From Allorhizobium ampelinum S4 (GTDB taxonomy: Bacteria; Pseudomonadota; Alphaproteobacteria; Rhizobiales; Rhizobiaceae), in contig NC_011989.1 in NCBI RefSeq assembly GCF_000016285.1, forward strand, positions 1,057,001 through 1,121,000: a stretch of 64,000 bases of DNA. The letters run 5' to 3'. Positions 52,731 through 60,631 of this stretch are shown here, piece by piece (the stretch's first letter is position 1; each line of letters starts with the position of its first letter). Position numbers and translations under genes: made by a program. Below the pieces are notes generated by a model. The model saw nothing but the letters and a program-made list of their open reading frames with translations. It ran no database searches and was not told the origin of the DNA.

Positions 52731-52836
52731 GCGATGATTCGAACCCTGTTGATTGTTGGAGAAGCGGTAACACTCAATTCGGGGCAGGGAAATGGCACCG
52801 CGCGCGCTTCGCTCGCTCCCATGGCAAACCCTTTGT

Positions 52837-54960
52837 TCAATCCAGCGCCGCCCGCAGCGCTGGCGCCAGCGGCTGTGCCTCGGTCAGCATCGTGCCGATC
52901 TGGCGCAGCAGGGCGGTGGTTTCGACAGAGAGTGTCCGGGGGCGGACGAATTCGGGTGGGGTGGGGGCGGGTGCGGTGCCCTTTGGTTCGCCCTTGGCCG
53001 GTGCTGGGGCCTTTACGGCTACGGTCGCCGGTTCCAGTACGCCAGGGATTGGCCGCACTGCGACGCCCTGATGGGCGTAGTCCATGATGGTCTTGAAGGT
53101 CATGGCGGGGAGCGAGCCGCCGGTCATGTTGTTGGTGGAGGTGTAATCGTCATTGCCGAACCAGACAGCGGTTGTGAAATTGCCGGTATAGCCGACGAAC
53201 CAGGCATCGCGATAGGCTTGCGTCGTGCCGCTCTTGCCAGCGGTGAGAATGCCATCGAGAGCGGCTTTTCGGCCGGTGCCGATATAGGGGACCTTGGTCA
53301 GCATCTGGTTCATGTAGTTATCGGCCTGCTCGGTCAGTACCCGGCGCGGGGCTGGTTCGTCACGGTCGAAATCGTAGAGCACATGGCCGCGATAGTCTCT
53401 GACATCGACAATGCCATGGCGGCGTGATTGCAGGCCCCCGGATGGCAGCACGGCATAGGCCGTCGCCTGGTCCATGACCGTGACTTCCGAGGTGCCGAGC
53501 GGAATGGTGACATCCTTGCGGATCGGCGTTTCCACGCCCATGGCTTTCGCCATGCGGATGACGGAATCAACGCCCAGCCGGTCCTTGACCAGCCTCACTG
53601 GTACGGTGTTGATCGATTTGGCCAGCGCGGTCGTCAGGGTAATGCGCCCGGCATAGCTGTTGCCGTAATTATGCGGGCTCCAATTGCCCCAATTGACCGG
53701 ACCATCGACAATGGTGGTCTCCGGGGTCAGGCCCGCTTCCATCGCCACCGCATAGGTGTAGATCTTGAAGGAGGAACCGGGTTGGCGCAGGCCGCGCGTG
53801 GCGCGGTTGAACTGGCTTTCTCCGTAATCGCGTCCGCCGACCATGGCGCGCACCGCACCGCCGTTTTCCAGCGTCACGAGGGCCGCCTGCTTGACATTAT
53901 ATTGTTCGCCATATTCGCGCAACGTATTGCTGACAGCGGTTTCGGCGACTTTTTGCAGGCCGGGATCGATGGTGGTGCGCACGATCAGCGAATGTTCGGG
54001 GAAGCGGGAGGCGATGCGCTGAACTTCGTCAAACGCCCAGTCGAGGAAGAAGTCCGGAGCCTCGCGCTCGGCCCGATCAACCACGGTGGCCGGATTGCGC
54101 CGGGCGGCGATGACCTGGCCCTCGCTCATGAAGCCGCTTTGCACCAGATTGCTCAACACTTCATTGGCGCGGCCACGGGCAGCGGGCAGGTTGACATGCG
54201 GGGCATATTTGGCCGGTGCCTTGAACAGGCCCGCCAGCATGGCGGCCTCGGCCAGATTGACGTCGCGCACGCTCTTGCCGAAGTAGAATTGCGAGGCCGC
54301 CGCCGCGCCGAATGTGCCGCCGCCCATATAGGCGCGGTCGAGATAGAGCGACAGGATTTCCTGTTTCGTGAGGTTTGCCTCCAGCCATAGAGACAGGAAG
54401 GCCTCCTTGATCTTGCGCTCGATGGAGCGCTCATTGGTGAGAAACAGGTTCTTGGCGAGCTGCTGGGTCAGCGTCGAGCCGCCTTGGACCACGCCGCCAG
54501 CTCTGGCATTTTCGCTGAGCGCCCGGCCAAGGCCGATGAAATCGATGCCGAAATGGTCGAAAAACCGCCGGTCTTCGGTGGCCAGCACCGCTTTGATCAG
54601 ATTGTCGGGCAGGTCTTCGAACGGCACGGAATTTTCATGGATAATGCCGCGATGGCCGATGACATTGCCGTAGCGATCCAGAAAGGTGACGGCGAAATCG
54701 CCGCGATTGCGCCAATCCTTGACCGTTTCCTGAAAGGCGGGCATGGCCAGCGCCAGCATGACGACAGCACCGGCGGTTCCCAGCGTCATCGCTTCGCCCA
54801 GGGCCTCGAACAGCCATTTCTTCCAACCGCGCATCCGAAACCGGCGAAAGAAGATCGTGGTTTCTTCCCAGAATTCGGCGGCCTGGAAGCCGGTATTCCA
54901 TAAGGTGGAATCCAGCCAGGCGTCGAGTTTGAGAAAGATATGCCGCTTTTTCTTCTGCAT
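52837..54960 (-). CDS. class A penicillin-binding protein (PBP1A type)
   Basis: This is a 707-residue bifunctional cell-wall synthase. One transmembrane helix (about 55-75) follows a basic cytosolic tail. The GT51 glycosyltransferase domain (about 95-270) has EDRRFFDHFGIDFIGLGRA with the catalytic Glu, then GGSTLTQQLAKNLFLTNERS and KEAFLSLWLEANLTKQEIL. The transpeptidase domain (about 325-610) has SxxK as GSSFK, SxN as KSINT and KSGTT. It polymerises and crosslinks peptidoglycan at the inner membrane. The C-terminal Pro/Ala-rich tail (about 640-707) is typical of rhizobial members. Divergent from ycgN. Confidence 0.93.
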   Translation of the reverse strand: MQKKKRHIFLKLDAWLDSTLWNTGFQAAEFWEETTIFFRRFRMRGWKKWLFEALGEAMTLGTAGAVVMLALAMPAFQETVKDWRNRGDFAVTFLDRYGNVIGHRGIIHENSVPFEDLPDNLIKAVLATEDRRFFDHFGIDFIGLGRALSENARAGGVVQGGSTLTQQLAKNLFLTNERSIERKIKEAFLSLWLEANLTKQEILSLYLDRAYMGGGTFGAAAASQFYFGKSVRDVNLAEAAMLAGLFKAPAKYAPHVNLPAARGRANEVLSNLVQSGFMSEGQVIAARRNPATVVDRAEREAPDFFLDWAFDEVQRIASRFPEHSLIVRTTIDPGLQKVAETAVSNTLREYGEQYNVKQAALVTLENGGAVRAMVGGRDYGESQFNRATRGLRQPGSSFKIYTYAVAMEAGLTPETTIVDGPVNWGNWSPHNYGNSYAGRITLTTALAKSINTVPVRLVKDRLGVDSVIRMAKAMGVETPIRKDVTIPLGTSEVTVMDQATAYAVLPSGGLQSRRHGIVDVRDYRGHVLYDFDRDEPAPRRVLTEQADNYMNQMLTKVPYIGTGRKAALDGILTAGKSGTTQAYRDAWFVGYTGNFTTAVWFGNDDYTSTNNMTGGSLPAMTFKTIMDYAHQGVAVRPIPGVLEPATVAVKAPAPAKGEPKGTAPAPTPPEFVRPRTLSVETTALLRQIGTMLTEAQPLAPALRAALD

Positions 54961-55186
54961 GGCGGTTCCGGGGCCGAGCCTTAAGATGATCTGCTACAAT
55001 ATCATAGGCGTAGAGTGCCGGGGATGCTGTAGGCATATGCAACGCTTCACATGCAACGCTTGACAGGCGCCAAGCTTGCGCCCATGTCTGCGTTGATCGC
55101 GATATATCCCAGCCAATGGATCATATGCGACTTAACTTTTAACGAATCTATAAGATTGCCGCGGATTGGGTGCTCGCATCCGGCCG

Positions 55187-55681
55187 ATGGCCAAGGGCAT
55201 GATGACCAGCGAACCCTATTGGAAGACCAAGCGCCTTGATGAGATGAACACTGTGGAGTGGGAAGCCCTCTGCGACGGCTGTGGCCTGTGCTGTCTCAAC
55301 AAGCTGGAGGACTGGGAAAGCGGTGAGGTGGTCTTCACCTCCGTTGCCTGTCGTCTGCTGGATGGGGAAAGCTGTCGGTGCAAGGACTATCCCAACCGGC
55401 AGGCCACCGTGCCCGATTGTATCCAACTGACGCCAGATCAGGTCGAGGACATCGCTTGGCTGCCGCCCAGCTGCGGCTACCGGCTGGTGCATGAGGGGCG
55501 CGACCTTTACTGGTGGCATCCGCTGGTTTCGGGCGACCCTGAAACCGTCCATCAGGCCGGGATTTCCGCCCGGGGCCGCACGGTCAGCGAAGAGCATGTT
55601 TCTGTCGAGGATTTCGAGGATTATCTCTGTGACTGGCCTATGACGGTGCTTTTGCAGGCCGAAGAATCTGGCGACCAATAG
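55187..55681 (+). CDS. YcgN-family cysteine-cluster protein (UPF0260)
   Basis: This encodes 164 residues from ATG 55187; ATG 55199 or 55202 after AAGGG is also possible. Cys residues cluster in [41 protein letters not shown] and PPSCGYRL, the UPF0260/YcgN pattern, probably a zinc or Fe-S site. The motif [17 protein letters not shown] is also conserved in the family. Function unknown. A fragment of the 3' half of this gene lies at 57232-57420, beyond an inverted sulfotransferase-like gene. Confidence 0.88.
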   Translation: MAKGMMTSEPYWKTKRLDEMNTVEWEALCDGCGLCCLNKLEDWESGEVVFTSVACRLLDGESCRCKDYPNRQATVPDCIQLTPDQVEDIAWLPPSCGYRLVHEGRDLYWWHPLVSGDPETVHQAGISARGRTVSEEHVSVEDFEDYLCDWPMTVLLQAEESGDQ

Positions 55682-55712
55682 GGGCATGAAATGACGACAG
55701 AAGCAGACGGAC

Positions 55713-55755
55713 TTTTTTCCAAACTCGGCTGAAGCCTTCGTTTGGATCGATGCAC
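55713..55755 (-). repeat. structured repeat family 2, partial inverted copy 2
   Basis: The reverse complement of 55713-55755 matches 34776-34816 with one difference (CCAAACGAAGGC versus CCAAACGGAGGC). Only the first hairpin is present. It lies between ycgN and the sulfotransferase-like gene, in inverted orientation to the copy at 57048. Confidence 0.7.
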
Positions 55756-55770
55756 TCTTAGTATGATTTT

Positions 55771-55923
55771 GACATTTGCTACCGTTCGCAGCACCCTCGA
55801 AAGCAAATGTCGGAATCTTCAGGACCACGAGCAAGTCACTGTTTCTAGTGGAATTTAAGAATTTGACATTTGATCCTCGAGGGTGCGGCAAGGGGGTATC
55901 AAATGTCAAATTCATTCCACTAG
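55771..55923. repeat. two strong hairpins downstream of ycgN and of sulfotransferase gene 1
   Basis: GACATTTGCT (55771-55780) pairs with AGCAAATGTC (55802-55811). Then CTAGTGGAAT (55846-55855) and AATTTGACATTTGAT (55860-55874) pair with ATCAAATGTCAAATT (55898-55912) and ATTCCACTAG (55914-55923), a 25-bp stem with one small bulge. Both share GACATTTG, and the loops carry ACCCTCGA and its complement TCGAGGGT. The right arm includes the stop codon of the minus-strand gene. Confidence 0.8.
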
Positions 55924-57017
55924 ACTGCCGTCTTGGTTGCCACCGGTCCGGTCAGAAGTGTCAGGTCGCCATTGACGGCATAGCGGTCGAAAATGGCCAT
56001 GGCCTGCCGACGAATATTTTCCGGCACTTCGGCTCCGCGGCCCGCGATGCCCTGATTGATCCGCTTGCGTTCACCGTCACGCTTGTCGGCCAGCGCCTCG
56101 GTGATTTTCTGAGCCGCCTGGCTGTCCGCTCCGGTGAAGGTGGCGATCCGATCAGCCAGAACCGCCTTGTCACCGAGGAAATCCGTTTCATAGGAAACCC
56201 ATAGCGGCTTGACCAGATTGAGCATTTCGCATCGCTGCCAACTCAGCAGAAACTGCGCATACCAGATCGCTTGAGCCGCAACCAGCATCTCAAGCCGCTC
56301 CTCGAAGGGCAAGTGGTGGTAATTGCTTGGCAGGCCGTCATCAAAAAAAATGGTGTCGACCGGACGATTGGAAGCGCGCCAGGATTGGAACATATCATCG
56401 AGGCTGATCAGCGTGTCGAAGAAATTACGGACAGTGACGATAGGGCGGATGTTGTAAAGCGTCATCTGGCGGGCCAGATAGGGCGTGCATCGAATGTGAT
56501 GCTGGGCGACATAGCCACGGCCGTTCAATCCATGCCGCATAAGTGCAAGCTCATCGGTCTCCTGCGAGCGCAGATTGCCTCCCAGTGCAGAGCCGCTGCC
56601 GGGTGTGAAGCTGGGAAGTGCCAGGTTGGCCAGGGGGATATCCAGTGCCTGCACCAACGCCATCGAAATGAAAGTCGAGGCCGATTTGGGCGCACAGGCC
56701 ACCAGAACATTCGGCTGTCTGGCCCGGCTTGCCGTCAATCTCGCCCGAAATGTCAATTCGGCAAGTTGGGAAGTCGACAGCTTCAGACCCTGGGCGTCGC
56801 CATCGCTTACCGCGGGCAGAAAGAACGGATTGGCATGGCAAAGGGCCGCGGCGACTTCCAGAGCCCGGTTTGGCGGTACGGAGGACAGATAATCCATTCC
56901 CAGGCTTAGTGCTTCGCGCGGCGCCAGGGTGGAGATGTCTGCTAGCGTCTGGCCCAGCGTGTCTTCCAGGTTCGAACCTGCCTTGTCATTCGTCCGGATG
57001 CCGACCGCATGTTCCAT
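55920..57017 (-). CDS. sulfotransferase-like P-loop protein 1
   Basis: This encodes 365 residues from ATG 57017 with AAGGACAGG upstream. VLVACAPKSASTFISMALVQ (about 104-123) is the 5'-phosphosulfate loop type (PKSGTT-like, here PKSASTF), and RPIVTVRNFFDTLISLDDMF resembles the 3'-phosphate-binding (RxxxDxxxS) segment of PAPS sulfotransferases. It would transfer sulfate to a sugar, lipid or peptide, but the acceptor is unknown. It is a paralogue of the gene at 57516; both share LTASRAxQPNVLVACxPKSASTFI. It is flanked by repeat family 2 copies in opposite orientations and by ycgN sequence on both sides. Confidence 0.75.
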   Translation of the reverse strand: MEHAVGIRTNDKAGSNLEDTLGQTLADISTLAPREALSLGMDYLSSVPPNRALEVAAALCHANPFFLPAVSDGDAQGLKLSTSQLAELTFRARLTASRARQPNVLVACAPKSASTFISMALVQALDIPLANLALPSFTPGSGSALGGNLRSQETDELALMRHGLNGRGYVAQHHIRCTPYLARQMTLYNIRPIVTVRNFFDTLISLDDMFQSWRASNRPVDTIFFDDGLPSNYHHLPFEERLEMLVAAQAIWYAQFLLSWQRCEMLNLVKPLWVSYETDFLGDKAVLADRIATFTGADSQAAQKITEALADKRDGERKRINQGIAGRGAEVPENIRRQAMAIFDRYAVNGDLTLLTGPVATKTAV

Positions 57018-57047
57018 GCTGCAACCTGTCCTTATCCTGTTGCGTCT

Positions 57048-57143
57048 ATCCAAACGGAGGCTTTGGCCGAATTGGATATATCGACGCATAAACAAAAGCT
57101 TGGTGCATGAGAGCATGACTGAAGTGAATGCGTCGGTGCACCG
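57048..57143 (+). repeat. structured repeat family 2, copy 3 (two hairpins, compensatory changes)
   Basis: Same plan as 34776-34878 with about 20% change. GCGTC at the left pairs with GACGC at the right, where the other copy has GCATC with GATGC. GGTGCA pairs with TGCACC, where the other copy has AGTGCA with TGCACT. It lies upstream of sulfotransferase gene 1. Confidence 0.7.
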
Positions 57144-57231
57144 GGATGTGTCTGTACCAAAGGGTTATTCGCAAGGGGCGAAAACGTTATGGTGTGAAGC
57201 TGACTGAGAAAGCTTGCGCCAGGCAGGAGCT

Positions 57232-57420
57232 TATAACCTCGTCCACGAGGGCCGGACCTCTACTGGTGGCATCCGCTGGTTTCGGGCGACCCTGAAACCG
57301 TCCATCAGGCCGGGATTTCCGCCCGGGGCCGCACGGTCAGCGAAGAGCATGTTTCTGTCGAGGATTTCGAGGATTATCTCTGCGATTGGCCTTTGACAGT
57401 GGCCGGGGATGCGCCTTGAC
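57232..57420 (+). pseudogene. relic of a ycgN 3' end
   Basis: Bases 57250-57401 are about 97% identical to 55498-55648 in ycgN. To the left (57232-57249) the fragment differs by several silent changes (LVHEG kept) and has a one-base deletion that breaks the frame. To the right it has its own ending (VAGDAP, TGA) in place of the ycgN tail. So it is a piece of a related ycgN gene whose middle matches the intact gene, as expected after recombination. The ORF is not functional. Confidence 0.85.
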
Positions 57421-57469
57421 CGTTATCTGAGGATCTATCCTTAGAGTAAGTCTCGTACAAGTTTTACAC

Positions 57470-57475
57470 TATAAT
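57470..57475 (+). promoter_or_regulatory. TATAAT -10 element upstream of sulfotransferase gene 2
   Basis: An exact TATAAT lies 40 bases before ATG 57516. The matching -35 position reads TAAGTC, a poor match, so an activator may be needed. Confidence 0.4.
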
Positions 57476-57515
57476 TTCATCTCGATTGAAACCGTTTCGG
57501 TGCATTGGAGAGCCT

Positions 57516-58568
57516 ATGTCGAGACTGGACTGGTCCCTTGTCAAAAGCTTTGTTCGCGAAGCGGCCCCGGTGCCCGACGCGGAATGGGTATCGCGGAAAT
57601 TCGATGAGTTCCTCCGGCGGACCGATCCCGCCGATGCTTTTGCGATTTCGGGTGTGTTCTCGCTGGCGCATCCTTTCTATGTGCCAAAGATGAGCGATGC
57701 CGCAGCCGACAGTCTGGCGATTTCCGTGCCGGAACTCGGCGAGGCTCTGATGCGGGCACGGCTGACGGCCTCGCGGGCGCATCAGCCGAATGTTCTGGTG
57801 GCGTGTCTGCCAAAATCGGCTTCCACCTTCATCGGTCAGAGCCTGATGAAAGTATTGAATGTGCCGATGGCGGTGCTGATGTCGTCCGCCTTGTCGCCGC
57901 AAACGCCTTTTTCCATGGGTATTACCCTGCGTGAGCAGGAAACGGACGAGTTGGCGTTGATCCAATACGGCAATAATGGCCTTGGCTATGTGGCGCAGCA
58001 TCATTTGCGATGCACGCCCTATCTTTGCCAGCAGCTTGAGCTTTATAATATCCGCCCGATCGTCACCTACCGCAATGTCTATGACAGTCTGGTCAGTCTG
58101 GATGACATGATGCGCAAGCAGCAGCAGGAATGGGCGGCGACCCGTGATAAGGATGCGATCTATTTCAGCGACGGCTTGCCATCCAATTATTGTGAGCTGG
58201 ACGACGAGACGCGCTATCTGATCCTGGTGGATCGCCAATGTGCCTGGTATCTACAATTCTTCATGAGCTGGAAACGCTGCGAAGCGCTTGGTCTGGTCAA
58301 GCCGCTCTGGGTCTCCTACGAGGAGGATTTTCTCGGCAACAAGCAGCGTCTGGCCGAGAGGATCGCCGCCTTTGTCGGGTCGGAATTCCTCGATTCCGCA
58401 AAGCTGTCCGAGGTGTTTTCCGAGACGATCCAGACGGGTCATGCCCGGTTCAACAAGGGTGTCAGCGGTCGGGGCAGCCAATTGCCTCAGCGTGTCAAGG
58501 ATCGGATCAGGGCGAGTTTCGATCTCTATCGCGATGATTTCGATTTCTCTGAAATATTGCCGGATTGA
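57516..58568 (+). CDS. sulfotransferase-like P-loop protein 2
   Basis: This encodes 350 residues from ATG 57516 with TTGGAGAG upstream. NVLVACLPKSASTFIGQSLM (about 92-111) is the P-loop, RPIVTYRNVYDSLVSLDDMM (near 185) the second PAPS-type segment, and WVSYEEDFLGNKQRLAERIA the C-terminal conserved part. Overall plan and many motifs (GYVAQHHLRCTPYL, DGLPSNY, LVKPLWVSYE) are shared with gene 1, so the two arose by duplication or came from related sources. The acceptor substrate is unknown. Confidence 0.77.
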   Translation: MSRLDWSLVKSFVREAAPVPDAEWVSRKFDEFLRRTDPADAFAISGVFSLAHPFYVPKMSDAAADSLAISVPELGEALMRARLTASRAHQPNVLVACLPKSASTFIGQSLMKVLNVPMAVLMSSALSPQTPFSMGITLREQETDELALIQYGNNGLGYVAQHHLRCTPYLCQQLELYNIRPIVTYRNVYDSLVSLDDMMRKQQQEWAATRDKDAIYFSDGLPSNYCELDDETRYLILVDRQCAWYLQFFMSWKRCEALGLVKPLWVSYEEDFLGNKQRLAERIAAFVGSEFLDSAKLSEVFSETIQTGHARFNKGVSGRGSQLPQRVKDRIRASFDLYRDDFDFSEILPD

Positions 58569-58983
58569 CGCCTTGCTTCTGCTGGCCCTTCAGCTTCGGC
58601 ACGCCCGCTGGATTTTTGCACCATCGCCTCGGTTGAGGATTGCACCTTAGGTTGTGATTGGTTATATAGCGGTTCCGCAGACTGCGGGCTGTACTATCGT
58701 CATCTTATATTTGCTGATCTATTTCCTGTATCGTTCCGGCACGCGAATGTATCGGACCGCGATACGCTTTCGGTGAAATTGCAGGCATGAGGAGTGTTTG
58801 GCAATTCGAGCCGCAGACGCCGGGCTCTTGCTGTCATTCACGTAAAAATGTGTGAGTTCGATGTAACTTTTTTTGGTTATTTACTTCTGCCGATATTGAT
58901 AGTTAAAGGCTAGAATGCAATTTTGAAAACGTCGCGAGCTGGATATTTTACTATTTCTGCTTGCAACCAGGAAGGACAAGCTC
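58569..58983. other. intergenic region, nothing recognised
   Basis: 415 bases, AT-rich near the right end. A short CCGCAG-ACT-GCGGG hairpin occurs at about 58676. No gene, terminator T-run or clear promoter was identified; the HmrR promoter should be here. Confidence 0.4.
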
Positions 58984-59412
58984 ATGAATATCGGAGAAGC
59001 CGCCGCAGCCTCCGGCGTTTCTGCGAAGATGATCCGCTACTATGAGGAAATCGGGCTGGTTTTGCCGGCGCGGCGCACCTCAAGCAATTATCGGGTCTAT
59101 GGCGAAAATGAAGTCCACCGTCTGCGCTTTGTGCGGCGGGCGCGGACCCTCGGGTTTTCCCTGGAGGAAACGGAGCGGTTGCTGGCGCTGTGGAGCGACT
59201 CTGGCCGCAAAAACGACGATGTGCGCCAGGTGGCCATGAACCATCTGCGCGAACTCGAAGACAAGATGGAAGCCATGCAGGCCATGGTCGACACGTTGAA
59301 AAACCTGGTTGATCACTGCGAGCAGGGCGACCGCCCGGATTGCCCGATCCTGGAAAAGCTGGGTGGTTCTTCCACGCACAATAGCCGCAAGGTGGAAATG
59401 GAAGAGGCCTGA
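58984..59412 (+). CDS. hmrR: MerR-family copper-responsive regulator (HmrR/CueR)
   Basis: This is a 142-residue MerR protein. The HTH (1-70) reads MNIGEAAAASGVSAKMIRYY, EEIGLVLPARRTSSNYRVYG, followed by the dimer helix (about 75-108) and a metal loop with Cys112 and Cys120 in HCEQGDRPDCPIL. The CxxxxxxxC spacing with neighbouring Pro is diagnostic of monovalent-metal sensors CueR/HmrR. It would activate copper export genes when Cu(I), Ag(I) or Au(I) binds. No copper ATPase gene is in the window. AAGGA lies 9 bases upstream of the start. Confidence 0.93.
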   Translation: MNIGEAAAASGVSAKMIRYYEEIGLVLPARRTSSNYRVYGENEVHRLRFVRRARTLGFSLEETERLLALWSDSGRKNDDVRQVAMNHLRELEDKMEAMQAMVDTLKNLVDHCEQGDRPDCPILEKLGGSSTHNSRKVEMEEA

Positions 59413-60079
59413 GCCTCGGCATAACGGGTTAGGCGAAAGCCTTATCCGCTGTGGTTGTCTGCTTTATATCTGCCGCAATGTGCTTGACTGGCGGCAGAAT
59501 AAATACGGGTGACAAGACCCGTTGTCGGACGCACCTGAACCCTGGGGGCGGGGGAATGGGGCGGGCGGCCGGTCGCAAGACCGGCCGTCAATCAAGACCT
59601 CAGTCGGCTGTATGCTGAACCAGACAGACCCGTGCGTCTCTGTTGTGCGGTTTGTGGTGTCTTCACGAGGGGCGGATTCAACAGCCTGAGCCTATAAACA
59701 CAGCAGTTCTAAAGAGTTACAGCGTCCTTTGGCATTTTACAAAATGCACCGCGCTAGAACCGGCAATTGTGAAATTGAACCGGATGGGGTCTCACCACTC
59801 TTCTCTCGTAGGCTTATTGGGCGTTAAGTGAGCCTCCGATTGTGGAAGACGGATGTCTTCGTCACAATTAAAAATAAGAAAAAAAACCTAAATAGGAAAA
59901 TAAGCATTGACGCCGTGACGGTGTTCTGTTAGGTTTTGTTTACGGTCGGAAATCTGCGGCTTCGGTCCTTCCGGTTCGATTTTTACGTTCTCTTTCATAC
60001 ATTTACAGCGTTTTAACTCTGGTTGTGGCGGTTTCCCTTCATTGTGATGGGAGCCTCGCCTGCCGGGAGGATATTCATC
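59413..60079. other. 667-base intergenic region before the phage-like cluster
   Basis: No gene is supported. The left part is GC-rich; the right part (59860-59945) is AT-rich. AAAACCTAA (59883) and TTAGGTTTT (59929) are inverted arms around the candidate promoter at 59907-59935. No tRNA or attachment-site sequence was recognised at this border. Confidence 0.45.
59907..59935 (+). promoter_or_regulatory. candidate promoter for the GTA-like cluster
   Basis: TTGACG (59907-59912), 17 bases, TAGGTT (59930-59935), about 145 bases upstream of the first cluster gene. The pair is flanked by the inverted arms AAAACCTAA/TTAGGTTTT, which could be a regulator site. Confidence 0.4.
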
Positions 60080-60622
60080 ATGGATGATTTCGATATATCG
60101 CTTTACGGCTGCTGGCCTTTACCGGCGCTGTCCTTTGCCTGCGACCGGCATGGGTTAACCCTCAGCGACGGGCTGGAAATCAAGGCTGCTGATCTTACTG
60201 CCTTGAGCGATCATTATGCCGGGCTGCTCAATGAGCTGACGCGGGAAATGTCGGCGCAATTCGAGCAGTTCCGGTTGTTGCGCGAAGGGGCGGCGGCGCT
60301 GATGGAGGGCGGCGACGAGGCGGCGGCAAAGCTCGCCCGTGCTGATCTGAAGGCGGCGACCGAAGCGATGTCGGTGATTGTCCGCACGCTGGAAAAAATC
60401 GATGCGCTGCAACGGCAATTGGTCCGTGACCGCGAAGCCGAGGAGGAGCGGGCGGGTGAGGCCGAGACGCTGGATGTCGCCCAGGCCCGGCTATTGGCGC
60501 TGGTGGAAACTCAGGCGGAGGCCAAGGCGGCGCTGCTGTTTGAGCGGTGGAAAGCGGAAAGTCTTGCTGCAACTGGCCCTCCGGGCGCGACAAGCGAGCA
60601 GCCAATTCAGACAACAGCGTGA
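60080..60622 (+). CDS. candidate GTA gp1-like / small terminase-type protein
   Basis: This encodes 180 residues from ATG 60080, with GGGAGG 10 bases upstream. It is soluble and mostly helical with long charged stretches (about 45-165, such as SAQFEQFRLLREGAAALMEG and IDALQRQLVRDREAEEERAG), as in a coiled coil. Position directly before the terminase large subunit, 9 bases apart, suggests a small terminase or GTA gp1 equivalent. I do not recognise a specific family, so the name rests on context. Confidence 0.55.
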   Translation: MDDFDISLYGCWPLPALSFACDRHGLTLSDGLEIKAADLTALSDHYAGLLNELTREMSAQFEQFRLLREGAAALMEGGDEAAAKLARADLKAATEAMSVIVRTLEKIDALQRQLVRDREAEEERAGEAETLDVAQARLLALVETQAEAKAALLFERWKAESLAATGPPGATSEQPIQTTA

Positions 60623-60631
60623 GGGTCGCGG

